Origin: Gammaproteobacteria bacterium
GTDB lineage: Bacteria; Pseudomonadota; Gammaproteobacteria; Burkholderiales; Burkholderiaceae_C
Assembly: GCA_018828125.1 (NCBI GenBank)
Contig: JAHJWB010000006.1
Span: 296,462-360,461, forward strand
Length of the DNA: 64,000 nt
Direction of reading: 5' to 3'
Under the pieces are notes generated by a model that worked only from the letters and a program-made list of their open reading frames with translations, was not told the origin of the DNA and searched no databases. Both the position numbers and the translations under genes were made by a program. Positions 17,232 through 25,675 of this stretch are shown piece by piece; within the stretch, counting starts at the first letter, position 1, and the number at the start of each line of letters is the position of its first letter.

Positions 17232-18794
17232 TCAATCGCGGCAAAGGCTGTCGATGTCCCCCGACACCGGCACCTTGCCCTGCGCGAGCAAGCTGCGATG
17301 CTTGTCGATGCGCTTGATGTCGTACAGGTAATTCACCATCAACCCGTACGATTGTTTCTGCCCTTTGTTGGAGGGATCTCCTGCCCAGTTCAGCCGCTCG
17401 ACCCGGGCGCCATTACCCAGGTGGAAACGGGCCACCGGATCAACCGGCTTGCCCTCTTGCAGCTCGCGGCCCAAATAGTATGCGGCGCACTCCAGCAGCA
17501 TCTGGCGCACGGGCGACTTGACGTCCAGCTCCAGCGCCTTGTCACACGCGGCAAGCAAGTGCGTAGCCTGTGGGGGTTCAAAGCCCACCGCGCGGCCCAG
17601 CTCTGTACGGCGCTTGTCGTCCAGGCGGTCGAGCATCGCACCCGCATGCTTGCCCAGCCAAGAGCGAAAACCCGGTATCGGCGACAGCGTGGCAAACGTG
17701 CGCAGGCGCGGGAATTCGGCTGTAAGCGTCTCCACCACATGCTTGATGAGCGAGTCGCCAAAGCTCACGCCCCGCAACCCCGTCTGGGTGTTGCTGATCG
17801 AGTAAAAAATGGCCGTGGTGGCCTTGTTCAGGTCAGTCGCTGCCGCAGATTCATCCAGCAACGGGGTGATGCTGTTGGAGATGCGATCAACCAGCGCCAC
17901 CTCGACAAAAATCAGCGGCTCGTTGGGTAGCCGAGGGTGAAAAAAGCCGTAGCAGCGGCGGTCGCTGTCGAGCCGGTTTTTCAGGTCTGCCCAGCTGCGG
18001 ATGTCGTGCACGGCCTCGTACTTGATGAGCTTTTCGATCAACGACGCAGGCGAGTCCCATGACAGCCGCCGTAGCTCCAGAAACGCCACATCAAACCAGG
18101 TCGAGAACAGGTGTTCCAGTTCGGCATCCAGCGCCAATAGGCGCTTGTCGCCCTTGAGCAGCGGCAGTAGCTCGGCACGCAGGTCGAGCAAGAACCGCAT
18201 CCCCTCGGGAAACACCGAAAAGCGCTGCAACAATCGGGTACGCGGCGACACCAGTGCACGGCGCAGGCTGATTTCGGCCTGGCCTTCTTCGGCAGTGCCC
18301 GCCGCGGCCTCGTAGCGCTGGCGGGCCGACTTGAAGCGCGTGGCGTCGGGCGCGAACTGCTCGCACATCAGCAGCCACATGTCGCGCCGCTCTTCGGGCT
18401 CGGCCTTGGCATACCACTGGGCCACGGCCTGCGCGCGACGCCCGCCTTCCAGCTCGCTCACCTGTGGCGCCACCACCTCCTGCAGATCGGCCAACAGGCG
18501 GCGCAGTGCACGGGGCGACAGCGACTCTTGCCCGCGGCGCAAAGTGGCCTGGAGCCGCTCGTGCGTGGAGCGCGGCACTGATACCTTGGCCACCACGTCG
18601 GTCACCGTCTTGTCGAGGCCTGCCAGTTTGGCGGTCTTGTCCGCCGCTTTATCGCCCGCCTTTTCGCCGGGCTTGTCGGGCATTTTTTCGTTTGATTTGG
18701 GCGGAGTCTTGTCGACGGCTTTGTCGGCAGCGGGCGCGGCCGAACGCAGCCGCGACACACTGCGGGAGATCCATTCAGGGGTGGTGGTGATCAT
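17232..18794 (-). CDS. Malonyl-CoA decarboxylase
   Basis: A 520-residue protein matching the malonyl-CoA decarboxylase family (MatA/MLYCD). It decarboxylates malonyl-CoA to acetyl-CoA and CO2. The middle has an N-terminal helical domain (LSPRALRRLLADLQEVV) and the C-terminal GNAT-like catalytic domain with CYGFFHPRLPNEPLIFVEVAL, IFYSISNTQTGLRGVSFGD and FATLSPIPGFRSWL; the His and Ser used in catalysis are in such blocks. Unusually, residues about 22-55 form a low-complexity Lys/Asp-rich stretch with repeated DK pairs. The start overlaps the regulator stop codon by four bases. Together with matB it forms the malonate-to-acetyl-CoA route. Confidence 0.92.
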   Translation of the reverse strand: MITTTPEWISRSVSRLRSAAPAADKAVDKTPPKSNEKMPDKPGEKAGDKAADKTAKLAGLDKTVTDVVAKVSVPRSTHERLQATLRRGQESLSPRALRRLLADLQEVVAPQVSELEGGRRAQAVAQWYAKAEPEERRDMWLLMCEQFAPDATRFKSARQRYEAAAGTAEEGQAEISLRRALVSPRTRLLQRFSVFPEGMRFLLDLRAELLPLLKGDKRLLALDAELEHLFSTWFDVAFLELRRLSWDSPASLIEKLIKYEAVHDIRSWADLKNRLDSDRRCYGFFHPRLPNEPLIFVEVALVDRISNSITPLLDESAAATDLNKATTAIFYSISNTQTGLRGVSFGDSLIKHVVETLTAEFPRLRTFATLSPIPGFRSWLGKHAGAMLDRLDDKRRTELGRAVGFEPPQATHLLAACDKALELDVKSPVRQMLLECAAYYLGRELQEGKPVDPVARFHLGNGARVERLNWAGDPSNKGQKQSYGLMVNYLYDIKRIDKHRSLLAQGKVPVSGDIDSLCRD

Positions 18795-19459
18795 GGTGTC
18801 AGCCTCGATTGATGGTTGCGTGCGACGTCACGCAGCGCATCGCGCTGGCGCAACAAATGGGTGCGCATGGCTTCTTCGGCGGCATCGCAGTCGTTTGCCT
18901 TGAGGGCCGCAAATACCGCCAGATGCTCGGCCAGGCTTTGCTGCAGGCGGCCGGGCACGTGCAGGGTTTGCGCGCGCGCCAGGCGCAGAATTTTTCGCAG
19001 ATCGCCAATCACCTGGGCCAGCCAGCGGTTGTCGGCAAGCGTGATGAAGGCCTCATGGATGGCGTAGTTGGCCTCGTAGTAATCCGTGATCTGGCCGTCG
19101 GCTGCGCACTTCTGAAGCCGGTCGTGCAAGGCCTCCAAAGCGGCCACGTCAGCCCCACCCGCTTTGCGCGTGGCCTCGTGCACAGCACGCCCCTCCAGCA
19201 GCGCGATGACGGGGAAGATGTCATCCAGGTCGCGCTCGGTGATCTGCGCGACGAAACAACCGCGGCGTGGCTCGTGGCGAAGCAACCCTTCGGCCACCAG
19301 CACCTTGAGCGCCTCGCGAAGCGGGGTGCGGGAAATCGCCAGCCGCTCGCAAAGAGCCCCCTCGTCCAGAAAGCTCCCAGGCGGCAGCGCGCCTTCAAAA
19401 ATCTGCTCGCGCAGGCGCGAGGCCGCTTCGTCGTGCAGTGAGTTGGGAACCAGACGCAT
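18791..19459 (-). CDS. GntR-family (FadR/FCD subfamily) regulator, probably of malonate genes
   Basis: A 222-residue regulator. It has an N-terminal winged helix (SLHDEAASRLREQIFEGALPPGSFL, then ISRTPLREALKVL, the GntR signature) and a C-terminal FCD ligand domain with the metal-binding Asp/His pattern. It is the first gene of the malonate cluster and overlaps the decarboxylase gene by four bases, so it is probably the equivalent of MatR, which responds to malonate in Rhizobium. The ATG at 19459 is preferred; a longer frame would need a TTG start. A symmetric site at 19570-19587 may be its operator. Confidence 0.85.
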   Translation of the reverse strand: MRLVPNSLHDEAASRLREQIFEGALPPGSFLDEGALCERLAISRTPLREALKVLVAEGLLRHEPRRGCFVAQITERDLDDIFPVIALLEGRAVHEATRKAGGADVAALEALHDRLQKCAADGQITDYYEANYAIHEAFITLADNRWLAQVIGDLRKILRLARAQTLHVPGRLQQSLAEHLAVFAALKANDCDAAEEAMRTHLLRQRDALRDVARNHQSRLTP

Positions 19460-19569
19460 GGTGCGATTGAAACTCCGGGTTGATGGAAGTGGCAAGCGGA
19501 TCGCTTGCAGCTATTGCAGTCAACGTGGCTTCAAATGCAGCCAAACATCAACATCACTCCCGTGAGATT

Positions 19570-19587
19570 GTAATTTCTCATAATTAC
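19570..19587. promoter_or_regulatory. Candidate operator for the malonate GntR regulator
   Basis: A perfect inverted repeat GTAATT-N6-AATTAC lies in an A/T-rich stretch 111 bases upstream of the regulator start. GntR-family regulators usually bind such short symmetric sites near their own promoters. The assignment is inferred from position and symmetry only. Confidence 0.5.
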
Positions 19588-19822
19588 GCAAAATGACAAG
19601 AGAAAAACCCTCGAATGCACATCTCAGCCGACAAACGGGCGGCCGATGGTGCTGTCACACAACACACGGGGCTGCAGGGAGAGCGCCACGCCCGAGATTG
19701 AACGCTGGATTTATCGCGCCCGAAAACTCACAGGCAAGTCAGCAGGGCTACCGGGTGCATGCCGCTGCGACACCCGTCACGAAGGGCCCGCGAGTGCACC
19801 CATTCACACATACTCGACGCCC

Positions 19823-20263
19823 ATGACGTCTGACCTGACCTTTGCACCGCCCACCCCCGAAGACTTGCGCGGGCACGCTGGGGCGGGAGTTACGTCAATT
19901 CAACTACCGTTTTGTCAACGAATACCCGGAATCACGGCCCATGCGGCTGGACGCGCGGGATGCGCAAGGACGACTGCGCACGGACGACTGGTGGCCGGGA
20001 TACACGCATATGTGTTTTTGAACTGGTTGCACACCGACGTGCTGCGGGTAGCCAAAGAACACCGCGGCCGAGGGCTGGGTGTGCATATATTGCGCTGGGC
20101 GGAAGCGCAAGGCAGGGCGCTGGGTGCGCGCCACACCAAGCTGGAAACCTTCGAATGGCAGGCACGCGCCTTCTACCTCCGACAAGGCTACACGGAGTAC
20201 GCTCGCATTGATGACTATGTGCCCGGGTTCTACCTGGCCTACATGAAGAAGACGCTGGGTTGA
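19823..20263 (+). pseudogene. GNAT acetyltransferase gene with two compensating frameshifts
   Basis: A 146-codon open frame. Both ends fit one GNAT protein (start TSDLTFAPPTPEDLRG; end GARHTKLETFEWQARAFYLRQGYTEYARIDDYVPGFYLAYMKKTL). Between about codons 18 and 56 the family-like sequence is in another frame: reading +1 shifted gives FNYRFVNEYPESRP and RLDARDAQGRL. The first shift is an extra base near 19874. The second is a 14-base tandem duplication at 19961-19988 with one mismatch between copies. Together they add 15 bases, so the frame is restored and no stop arises. About 38 residues of the N-terminal strands are thus nonsense, and the enzyme is probably inactive or altered. A cluster of sequencing errors is an alternative, though the duplication argues against it. 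Confidence 0.75.
19961..19988 (+). repeat. 14-base tandem duplication inside the GNAT gene
   Basis: TGCGCAAGGACGAC is followed at once by TGCGCACGGACGAC, differing at one base. Removing one copy joins the GNAT reading frame correctly to LVAGIHAYVFLNW. Confidence 0.85.
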
Positions 20264-20301
20264 AACATTCCGGCACGGGCGAATCAGCCGGGGGGAGTGA
20301 C

Positions 20302-20336
20302 GCGGTGCCTCTGGGCAACTGCGATCGGGGCACCGC
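20302..20336. other. Hairpin without T run in the GNAT-lgt gap
   Basis: Arms GCGGTGCC and GGCACCGC are separated by 19 bases. No T run follows on either strand, so it is not a standard intrinsic terminator. Confidence 0.4.
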
Positions 20337-20362
20337 ATTGCCCATCCAAGGCACTATGTTTT

Positions 20363-20400
20363 TGATAGCTATCAGCGCTTATCAGTAAAGCGCAAGCGCA
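20363..20400. repeat. Dispersed palindromic repeat, copy 4 (after lgt)
   Basis: Contains GATAGCTATCAGCGCTTAT and AAAGCGCAAGCGCAC; the right arm has decayed. It lies immediately downstream of the lgt stop in a convergent gap. The last lgt codons (SIAKFK) contain GATAGCAAAATTT, which resembles the outer flank of the element. Confidence 0.75.
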
Positions 20401-20405
20401 CATTT

Positions 20406-21239
20406 TTATTTAAATTTTGCTATCGACGTCACCACTGGCTGGCGCTGGGCCCACACCCACAATCCGACGCCCGCGGCGATCATCGGCAGGCAAAGCCACT
20501 GGCCCATGCTCATGCCCAACGACAGGATGCCCAAGAAAGCGTCAGGCTCGCGGAAGTATTCGGCGATGAAGCGGAAGGTGCCATAGCCCACCAAAAACGC
20601 CGCGGCCACCTGCCCCTGGCGGCGCTCCTTGCGCGCGTACAGCCACAACAAGATGAACAGCAGCACACCCTCCAGCAAGAACTGGTAAATCTGAGACGGG
20701 TGGCGCGGCTGCAGAGAGCCGCTGTGCGCGAACACCATGCCCCAGGGCAAGTCGGGGCTGGCAAAGCGGCCCCACAGCTCGCCATTGATGAAGTTGCCCA
20801 CGCGCCCGGCCGCCAGGCCCGTGGGCACGCACGGCGCCACAAAATCAGCCACCTGCAACCAGGGCCGCTTGCGTGAGTGCGCGAACCAGATCATCGCCAC
20901 GATCACGCCCAGCAACCCCCCATGGAACGCCATGCCCCCCTGCCACACCGCAAAAATCTCCAGCGGATGGCTGAGGTAGTAGCCGGGTTTGTAGAACAGG
21001 CAGTACCCAAGGCGCCCACCGACCACCACGCCCGCCACCCCCAGGAAGAGGATGTCCTCTACATCCTTGCGCGACCAGGCGCCCGAGCCGGTGATAGAGG
21101 CAAATGGCGGGTGCCGAAGGCGCCGGATGCCCAGCAGCATGAACAGGCCGAAGGCCGCAAGATAGGTCAGGCCATACCAGTGAATGGCCAACGGGCCAAT
21201 CTGCAGGGCGACAGGGTCGATGTGGGGGTAAGTCAGCAT
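20406..21239 (-). CDS. lgt: Prolipoprotein diacylglyceryl transferase
   Basis: A 277-residue seven-helix inner-membrane enzyme. It transfers diacylglycerol from phosphatidylglycerol to the cysteine of prolipoproteins, the first step of lipoprotein maturation. The signature [16 protein letters not shown] is present (about residues 142-157), as are the N-terminal [11 protein letters not shown] and [11 protein letters not shown] blocks that include the essential histidine region. Length is normal. The C-terminus ends beside a dispersed repeat copy, which may have contributed the final residues. Confidence 0.97.
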   Translation of the reverse strand: MLTYPHIDPVALQIGPLAIHWYGLTYLAAFGLFMLLGIRRLRHPPFASITGSGAWSRKDVEDILFLGVAGVVVGGRLGYCLFYKPGYYLSHPLEIFAVWQGGMAFHGGLLGVIVAMIWFAHSRKRPWLQVADFVAPCVPTGLAAGRVGNFINGELWGRFASPDLPWGMVFAHSGSLQPRHPSQIYQFLLEGVLLFILLWLYARKERRQGQVAAAFLVGYGTFRFIAEYFREPDAFLGILSLGMSMGQWLCLPMIAAGVGLWVWAQRQPVVTSIAKFK

Positions 21240-21270
21240 GGGGGCTGATTGTGCACGCTGGGCATTCCCC

Positions 21271-22203
21271 TCATTGCAGTTTGACCTGGGCCAAGGCGAC
21301 CTGCTCGCTCACAAAGTCAATCCAGCGCGCCAGTGCAGGCGGGACTGCCGATGCCATCCATACCAGGCTGGTTTCACACACCGGCGCCAACGTGGGCCTA
21401 CCCCCCAGTTGGCGGTAAACCACGCCAGGGCGCTGAAACTGCTGCACGCTTGCGGGCACCCAGGCCACCCCCAGATCAGCCGACACCAGGTTGACGATGG
21501 TCTGCATCTGGATCGCCTCTTGCGCCACCGTGGGTTCGCGGCCTGCCTCGTGGTACAGCGCAAGGATCGCATCGTAGAGCGACGGCAGGATGGGCCGTGG
21601 GAAGATTACCAACGGCTCGGACAGCAGCTTGCGCAGGTGCACCACCGGTTGCTGGGCCAGCGGGTGGCGGTCGGGCATGGCCAGCACCAGGGGCTCACGC
21701 GCGACGCACAGGTTTTGCAACGTGGGCGGCGCCTGGCCGGGTGTGTGCAGCAACAACCCCGCATCGATGTCGCCACGCCCCAGGGCCTGCAGTTGCACAT
21801 CGCCAGTCGCTTCGATCAGTTCCAAGCGCACGCCGGGCCATTGGGCCCGAAAAGCGCGCACCCACTGCGGCAACATTCCAAATCCCACCGTCGATACAAA
21901 CGCCAGTCGCAGCCGTCCTACCTCGCCTGCTGCGGCTGCACGTGCATGGGCAGGCAACGCCTGGGCGCGATCGAGCAAATCCAGCACCTGCGGCAACAAG
22001 GCAGTCCCAGCCGGTGTGAGTTGCACGCTGCGTTTGGTGCGTTCGAACAGTTTCAGGCCCAGGGTGCGCTCCAGCCCGGCGATGGCCTGGGTGAGGGGCG
22101 GCTGTGTCATGTGCAAGCGCTGGGCTGCTCGTCCAAAGTGCAATTCCTCGGCCAAAGCGGCAAATTGCCGCCATAAACGCATATCAATGAAGGGCTCTTT
22201 CAT
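21271..22203 (-). CDS. LysR-family transcriptional regulator
   Basis: A 310-residue LysR-type regulator. The N-terminal winged helix ([41 protein letters not shown], residues 8-48) is followed by a typical effector-binding domain. It is divergent from ilvD with 121 bases between the start codons, the usual LysR arrangement. Control of ilvD or of its own gene is plausible, but the effector is unknown. The sequence resembles CynR/BenM-type LysR proteins only in general terms. Confidence 0.88.
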   Translation of the reverse strand: MKEPFIDMRLWRQFAALAEELHFGRAAQRLHMTQPPLTQAIAGLERTLGLKLFERTKRSVQLTPAGTALLPQVLDLLDRAQALPAHARAAAAGEVGRLRLAFVSTVGFGMLPQWVRAFRAQWPGVRLELIEATGDVQLQALGRGDIDAGLLLHTPGQAPPTLQNLCVAREPLVLAMPDRHPLAQQPVVHLRKLLSEPLVIFPRPILPSLYDAILALYHEAGREPTVAQEAIQMQTIVNLVSADLGVAWVPASVQQFQRPGVVYRQLGGRPTLAPVCETSLVWMASAVPPALARWIDFVSEQVALAQVKLQ

Positions 22204-22324
22204 ACGCCCCGCATATTAATCACCTTCGACAAACGGATTGGATGGCGCGCGCCAATCACCGCATACTCGCGGCTGCGAAAGGTTTCTTCATCCACAAGCA
22301 TCGCTCCACGAAGGAAAACACACC

Positions 22325-24031
22325 ATGGCAGACAACAAAATCATTCCGATCCAGCCCATCAACCGCCGCAGCGCCAACATCACCCAAGGCAAGTCACGGG
22401 CACCCAACCGCTCCATGTACTACGCCATGGGCTACGAGGAGGCTGACTTCGTCAAGCCCATGGTCGGCGTGGCCAACGGCCACAGCACCATCACGCCTTG
22501 CAACAGCGGTCTGCAGAAGCTGGCGGACGCAGCCATTGCAGGCATTGAGGAAGCTGGCGGCAATGCCCAAGTGTTCGGCACGCCCACCATCAGCGACGGC
22601 ATGGCCATGGGCACCGAAGGGATGAAGTACAGCCTGGTGAGCCGCGAGGTCATCAGCGACTGCATCGAGACCTGCGTGGGCGGCCAGTGGATGGACGGCG
22701 TGCTGGTGGTCGGCGGCTGCGACAAGAACATGCCCGGCGGCCTGATGGGCATGCTGCGCGCCAACGTGCCCGCCATCTATGTCTACGGCGGCACCATCCT
22801 GCCCGGCAGCTACCAGGGCAAGGACCTGAACATCGTGAGCGTGTTCGAGGCCGTGGGCGAGAACGCCGCTGGCAAGCTGAGCGACTTCGACCTCAAGGAA
22901 ATCGAAAAGCGCGCCATCCCCGGCACCGGCTCGTGCGGCGGCATGTACACCGCCAACACCATGTCCAGCGCGTTCGAAGCCCTGGGCATCAGCCTGCCCT
23001 ACTCGTCCACCATGGCCAACCCTCACGACGAAAAAATGAACTCGGCCAAGGAATCGGCCAAGGTGCTGATCGAGGCCATCAAGATGGACTTGAAGCCCCG
23101 CGACATTGTGACCAAGAAGGCCATCGAGAACGCCGTGGCCGTGATCATGGCCACCGGCGGTTCCACCAATGCCGTGCTGCACTTCCTGGCCATCGCGCAC
23201 GCGGCAGGTGTCGAATGGAGCATCGACGACTTCGAACGCATACGCAAGCAAACTCCCGTGCTGTGCGACCTCAAGCCCAGCGGCAAGTACCTCGCCGTGG
23301 ACCTGCACCGCGCAGGCGGCATTCCGCAAGTGATGAAGGTGCTGCTGAACGCCGGCCTGCTGCACGGCGACTGCATCACCATCAGCGGCAAGACAGTGGC
23401 CGAAGTGCTCAAGGACGTGCCTGATGTGCCCCGGGCCGACCAGAACGTGATCCGCGGCATCGACAAACCCATGTACGCCCAGGGCCACCTTGCCATCTTG
23501 AAGGGCAACCTCAGCCCCGAGGGCGCCGTAGCCAAGATCACCGGCCTGAAGAACCCCGTCATCACCGGCCCGGCCCGCGTGTTCGACGACGAGCAGTCCG
23601 CGCTGGAAGCTATCCTGGCCGGCAAGATCAAGGCCGGAGATGTGATGGTGCTGCGCTATCTGGGCCCCAAGGGTGGCCCCGGCATGCCCGAGATGCTGGC
23701 CCCCACCGGCGCGCTGATTGGCGCCGGGCTAGGTGAGAGCGTGGGCTTGATCACCGATGGCCGCTTCTCCGGCGGCACCTGGGGCATGGTGGTGGGTCAC
23801 GTGGCACCTGAAGCCGCTGCCGGCGGCACGATCGCTTTCGTCAATGAAGGCGACAGCATTACCATCGACGCGCGCCAACTGCTGCTGGAGCTGAACGTGA
23901 GCGAAGAAGAGATCGCCAAGCGCCGCGCCGCCTGGACGGCCCCCGCCCCGCGCTACACCCGCGGTGTGCAGGCCAAGTTTGCGTTCAATGCCTCCAGCGC
24001 CAGCAAGGGCGCCGTACTGGACGCCTATTGA
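22325..24031 (+). CDS. ilvD: Dihydroxy-acid dehydratase
   Basis: A 568-residue IlvD/Edd-family enzyme of valine, leucine and isoleucine synthesis that dehydrates 2,3-dihydroxy-3-methylbutanoate (or methylpentanoate) to the 2-keto acid. It has the cluster cysteine motifs [10 protein letters not shown] and [22 protein letters not shown] and the C-terminal [19 protein letters not shown] block. The start [10 protein letters not shown] at 22325 follows an AAGGAAA site; the frame is open upstream, but that part is not family-like. It is followed by a clear terminator, so it is monocistronic. Confidence 0.96.
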   Translation: MADNKIIPIQPINRRSANITQGKSRAPNRSMYYAMGYEEADFVKPMVGVANGHSTITPCNSGLQKLADAAIAGIEEAGGNAQVFGTPTISDGMAMGTEGMKYSLVSREVISDCIETCVGGQWMDGVLVVGGCDKNMPGGLMGMLRANVPAIYVYGGTILPGSYQGKDLNIVSVFEAVGENAAGKLSDFDLKEIEKRAIPGTGSCGGMYTANTMSSAFEALGISLPYSSTMANPHDEKMNSAKESAKVLIEAIKMDLKPRDIVTKKAIENAVAVIMATGGSTNAVLHFLAIAHAAGVEWSIDDFERIRKQTPVLCDLKPSGKYLAVDLHRAGGIPQVMKVLLNAGLLHGDCITISGKTVAEVLKDVPDVPRADQNVIRGIDKPMYAQGHLAILKGNLSPEGAVAKITGLKNPVITGPARVFDDEQSALEAILAGKIKAGDVMVLRYLGPKGGPGMPEMLAPTGALIGAGLGESVGLITDGRFSGGTWGMVVGHVAPEAAAGGTIAFVNEGDSITIDARQLLLELNVSEEEIAKRRAAWTAPAPRYTRGVQAKFAFNASSASKGAVLDAY

Positions 24032-24084
24032 GGCTACTTCAGCGGTGCCTGCCAAACGGACAGCGGCACCGCGTTGACAACGAG

Positions 24085-24119
24085 AAAGCCCCGTGGCGCC
24101 AAGCGCCGCGGGGCTTTTT
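24085..24119. terminator. Intrinsic terminator after ilvD
   Basis: The stem AAAGCCCCG...CGGGGCTTT, with an inner GGCGCC/GGCGCT-like pairing, is followed by TTTTT. It sits in the convergent gap with the Trp-rich small protein gene. Confidence 0.85.
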
Positions 24120-24178
24120 CAGTTCTCCACCGCAGTCAATCGCGGGAAGTTAGCTCAACCGGTGAGCCACCCAGTGGT

Positions 24179-24421
24179 TCAACGCGGCTTGCGCGGCGCA
24201 ATGCCCAGTGCTTCCTTGTGCTTGTTGATTCGGTCCTGCTTGCGCTGATCCATCTTTTCCATAGCTTTACGCTTGGTATACCCGGTAGCATCAGCCCAGG
24301 CCCACCATAGCAGTGTGAGCCCAAAAGGAGACATGACCCACCACCACGACCACGTGGCGACGGGACCGATTTCCAGATACTTCAGCGCAAGCAAAATGAG
24401 TGAAAGACCCAGCAGATACAT
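24179..24421 (-). CDS. Small Trp-rich membrane protein (TIGR04438-like)
   Basis: An 80-residue protein. It has two hydrophobic segments rich in tryptophan (YLEIGPVATWSWWWVMSPFG, LLWWAWADATGYTKRKAMEKMD) and a basic coiled tail. This is the pattern of the TIGR04438 small Trp-rich protein family of beta-proteobacteria, whose function is unknown. The ATG at 24421 is chosen because GGAGGT lies just before it; a start eight codons earlier has no such site. It is convergent with ilvD. Confidence 0.8.
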   Translation of the reverse strand: MYLLGLSLILLALKYLEIGPVATWSWWWVMSPFGLTLLWWAWADATGYTKRKAMEKMDQRKQDRINKHKEALGIAPRKPR

Positions 24422-24536
24422 CGCAACCTCCAGAAAACGCCGCAAAAGGCCTGATTGACTGGGGACAAATGCATGTCAACCCAAGTCACTACAATTCCAT
24501 TGAAAGCACTGTAACTCAACCACAGGAATTCCCACC

Positions 24537-24842
24537 ATGAAGCGTACCCTGATCACCCTTGCCATGACGCTATCGGTTGCAGCCCCCGCAATGGCCGATC
24601 TGGCCCTGGCGACCTCCAAGAATTGCATGGCCTGCCACGCAGTCGACAAGAAACTAGTGGGTCCTTCTTACAAGGATGTGGCAGCCAAATATGCTGGGCA
24701 AAAGGACGCTGTGGACAAGCTGGCCGCCAAGATCATCAAAGGCGGCGCAGGCGTGTGGGGCCCGGTGCCTATGCCAGCCAACGCGCAAGTCAATGATGCA
24801 GATGCGAAAAAGCTGGCGGCTTGGGTCATGACCATCAAGTAA
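24537..24842 (+). CDS. Class I cytochrome c (c551/c552 type)
   Basis: A 101-residue periplasmic monohaem cytochrome. The signal peptide (KRTLITLAMTLSVAAPAMA) is followed by ASKNCMACH-like haem motif CMACH (about residues 30-34) and a C-terminal methionine ligand in GPVPMPANAQV. Such small cytochromes carry electrons between the bc1 complex and terminal oxidases or nitrite reductases, so it could feed the cbb3 oxidase encoded earlier; this is inference. A terminator follows directly. Confidence 0.93.
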   Translation: MKRTLITLAMTLSVAAPAMADLALATSKNCMACHAVDKKLVGPSYKDVAAKYAGQKDAVDKLAAKIIKGGAGVWGPVPMPANAQVNDADAKKLAAWVMTIK

Positions 24843-24876
24843 TCAATCACAGCGGAGCCGTTGGCTTCGTAAAGAC

Positions 24877-24914
24877 AAACAGCCGCGCCACATTTCGTGT
24901 GCCGCGGCTGTTTT
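24877..24914. terminator. Intrinsic terminator after the cytochrome c gene
   Basis: Arms AAACAGCCGCG and CGCGGCTGTTT, with an inner CACA/TGTG pairing, are followed by TTTT. It is bidirectional in form and lies in the convergent gap with the LapA-like gene. Confidence 0.85.
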
Positions 24915-24979
24915 GTTGTGAGCACCACCACCCCCAGGATGCCGACGAGGCTACTCCGGGACAACAGGCCCGATGAACG

Positions 24980-25459
24980 TCAAACGATAGGCGTCACCGT
25001 ATTGGTGTGTTCCCGCGCACGCAGTTGCTGTTCCAGTTGTCCCACATAGGCGGCCGTGGTGTTGTCGGTCTCCTGAGCGCGCGCGGCGAGGTGCGCCTCC
25101 AGCACATCCATCCGCTGGAGCACCGCTGTGTGGGCCTGCTGGTGTTGTGATTCCAGGAACGCACGCAATTCTGTGAAGCGAGACGCTTCTGCGCGGTCAG
25201 CCAATTCACGCTGGGCTTGCAACTCTTTGGTGTGGCGACGGGTTTCCATCAATACCGAGCCCTGAAGCGAAAGCACATAGGCCACAGAGAAAACACTGAG
25301 TAGCGCGGTAAGCGCCAGCATGATCAACCCCAGGGGCGCCTCAATGGACATGACGCCCAAAGACACCACCGTGGGTTCGGCCAGCGTTGGCCAGTTGAGA
25401 GCAGCCAGTGCAGCGATGGCCAGCACGGTCAATAAAAGTACAACAGATCGCAGGTGCAT
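24980..25459 (-). CDS. LapA-like (DUF1049) inner-membrane protein with coiled-coil tail
   Basis: A 159-residue protein with two N-terminal membrane helices (about residues 4-22 and 42-66) and a long hydrophilic alpha-helical tail (ETRRHTKELQAQRELADRAEA onward) likely to form a coiled coil. The first part (LNWPTLAEPTVVSLGVMSIEAPLGLIMLAL) fits the lipopolysaccharide assembly protein A domain. A role in envelope biogenesis is suggested by the family only. It is flanked by acs upstream on the same strand, with 216 bases between them. Confidence 0.6.
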   Translation of the reverse strand: MHLRSVVLLLTVLAIAALAALNWPTLAEPTVVSLGVMSIEAPLGLIMLALTALLSVFSVAYVLSLQGSVLMETRRHTKELQAQRELADRAEASRFTELRAFLESQHQQAHTAVLQRMDVLEAHLAARAQETDNTTAAYVGQLEQQLRAREHTNTVTPIV

Positions 25460-25675
25460 GGGTTACTCCGTCAGCAATACGCCCAGCCTGATAGGCCGGT
25501 CACGCAGTGCAGCGGTTGTAACGCATGAAGAGTCGACCAAGGGCCGGCAAGCTCCGATTTCAGCTACCGTCCTACAGTACGACCGGGGCGCACATCCTTT
25601 TCAGCAGGAGGCGCCGGGGCCGGAGTGGCAGCATCGACATGCCGCCAGCATCGACCCGCACTGCGGCCTCGCGAC

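Noticed and set aside
24455..24470. Possible FNR box before the cytochrome c gene (TTGACTGGGGACAA)
   Set aside because: The left half-site is good but the right half (GACAA) breaks the symmetry, so it is too weak to annotate.
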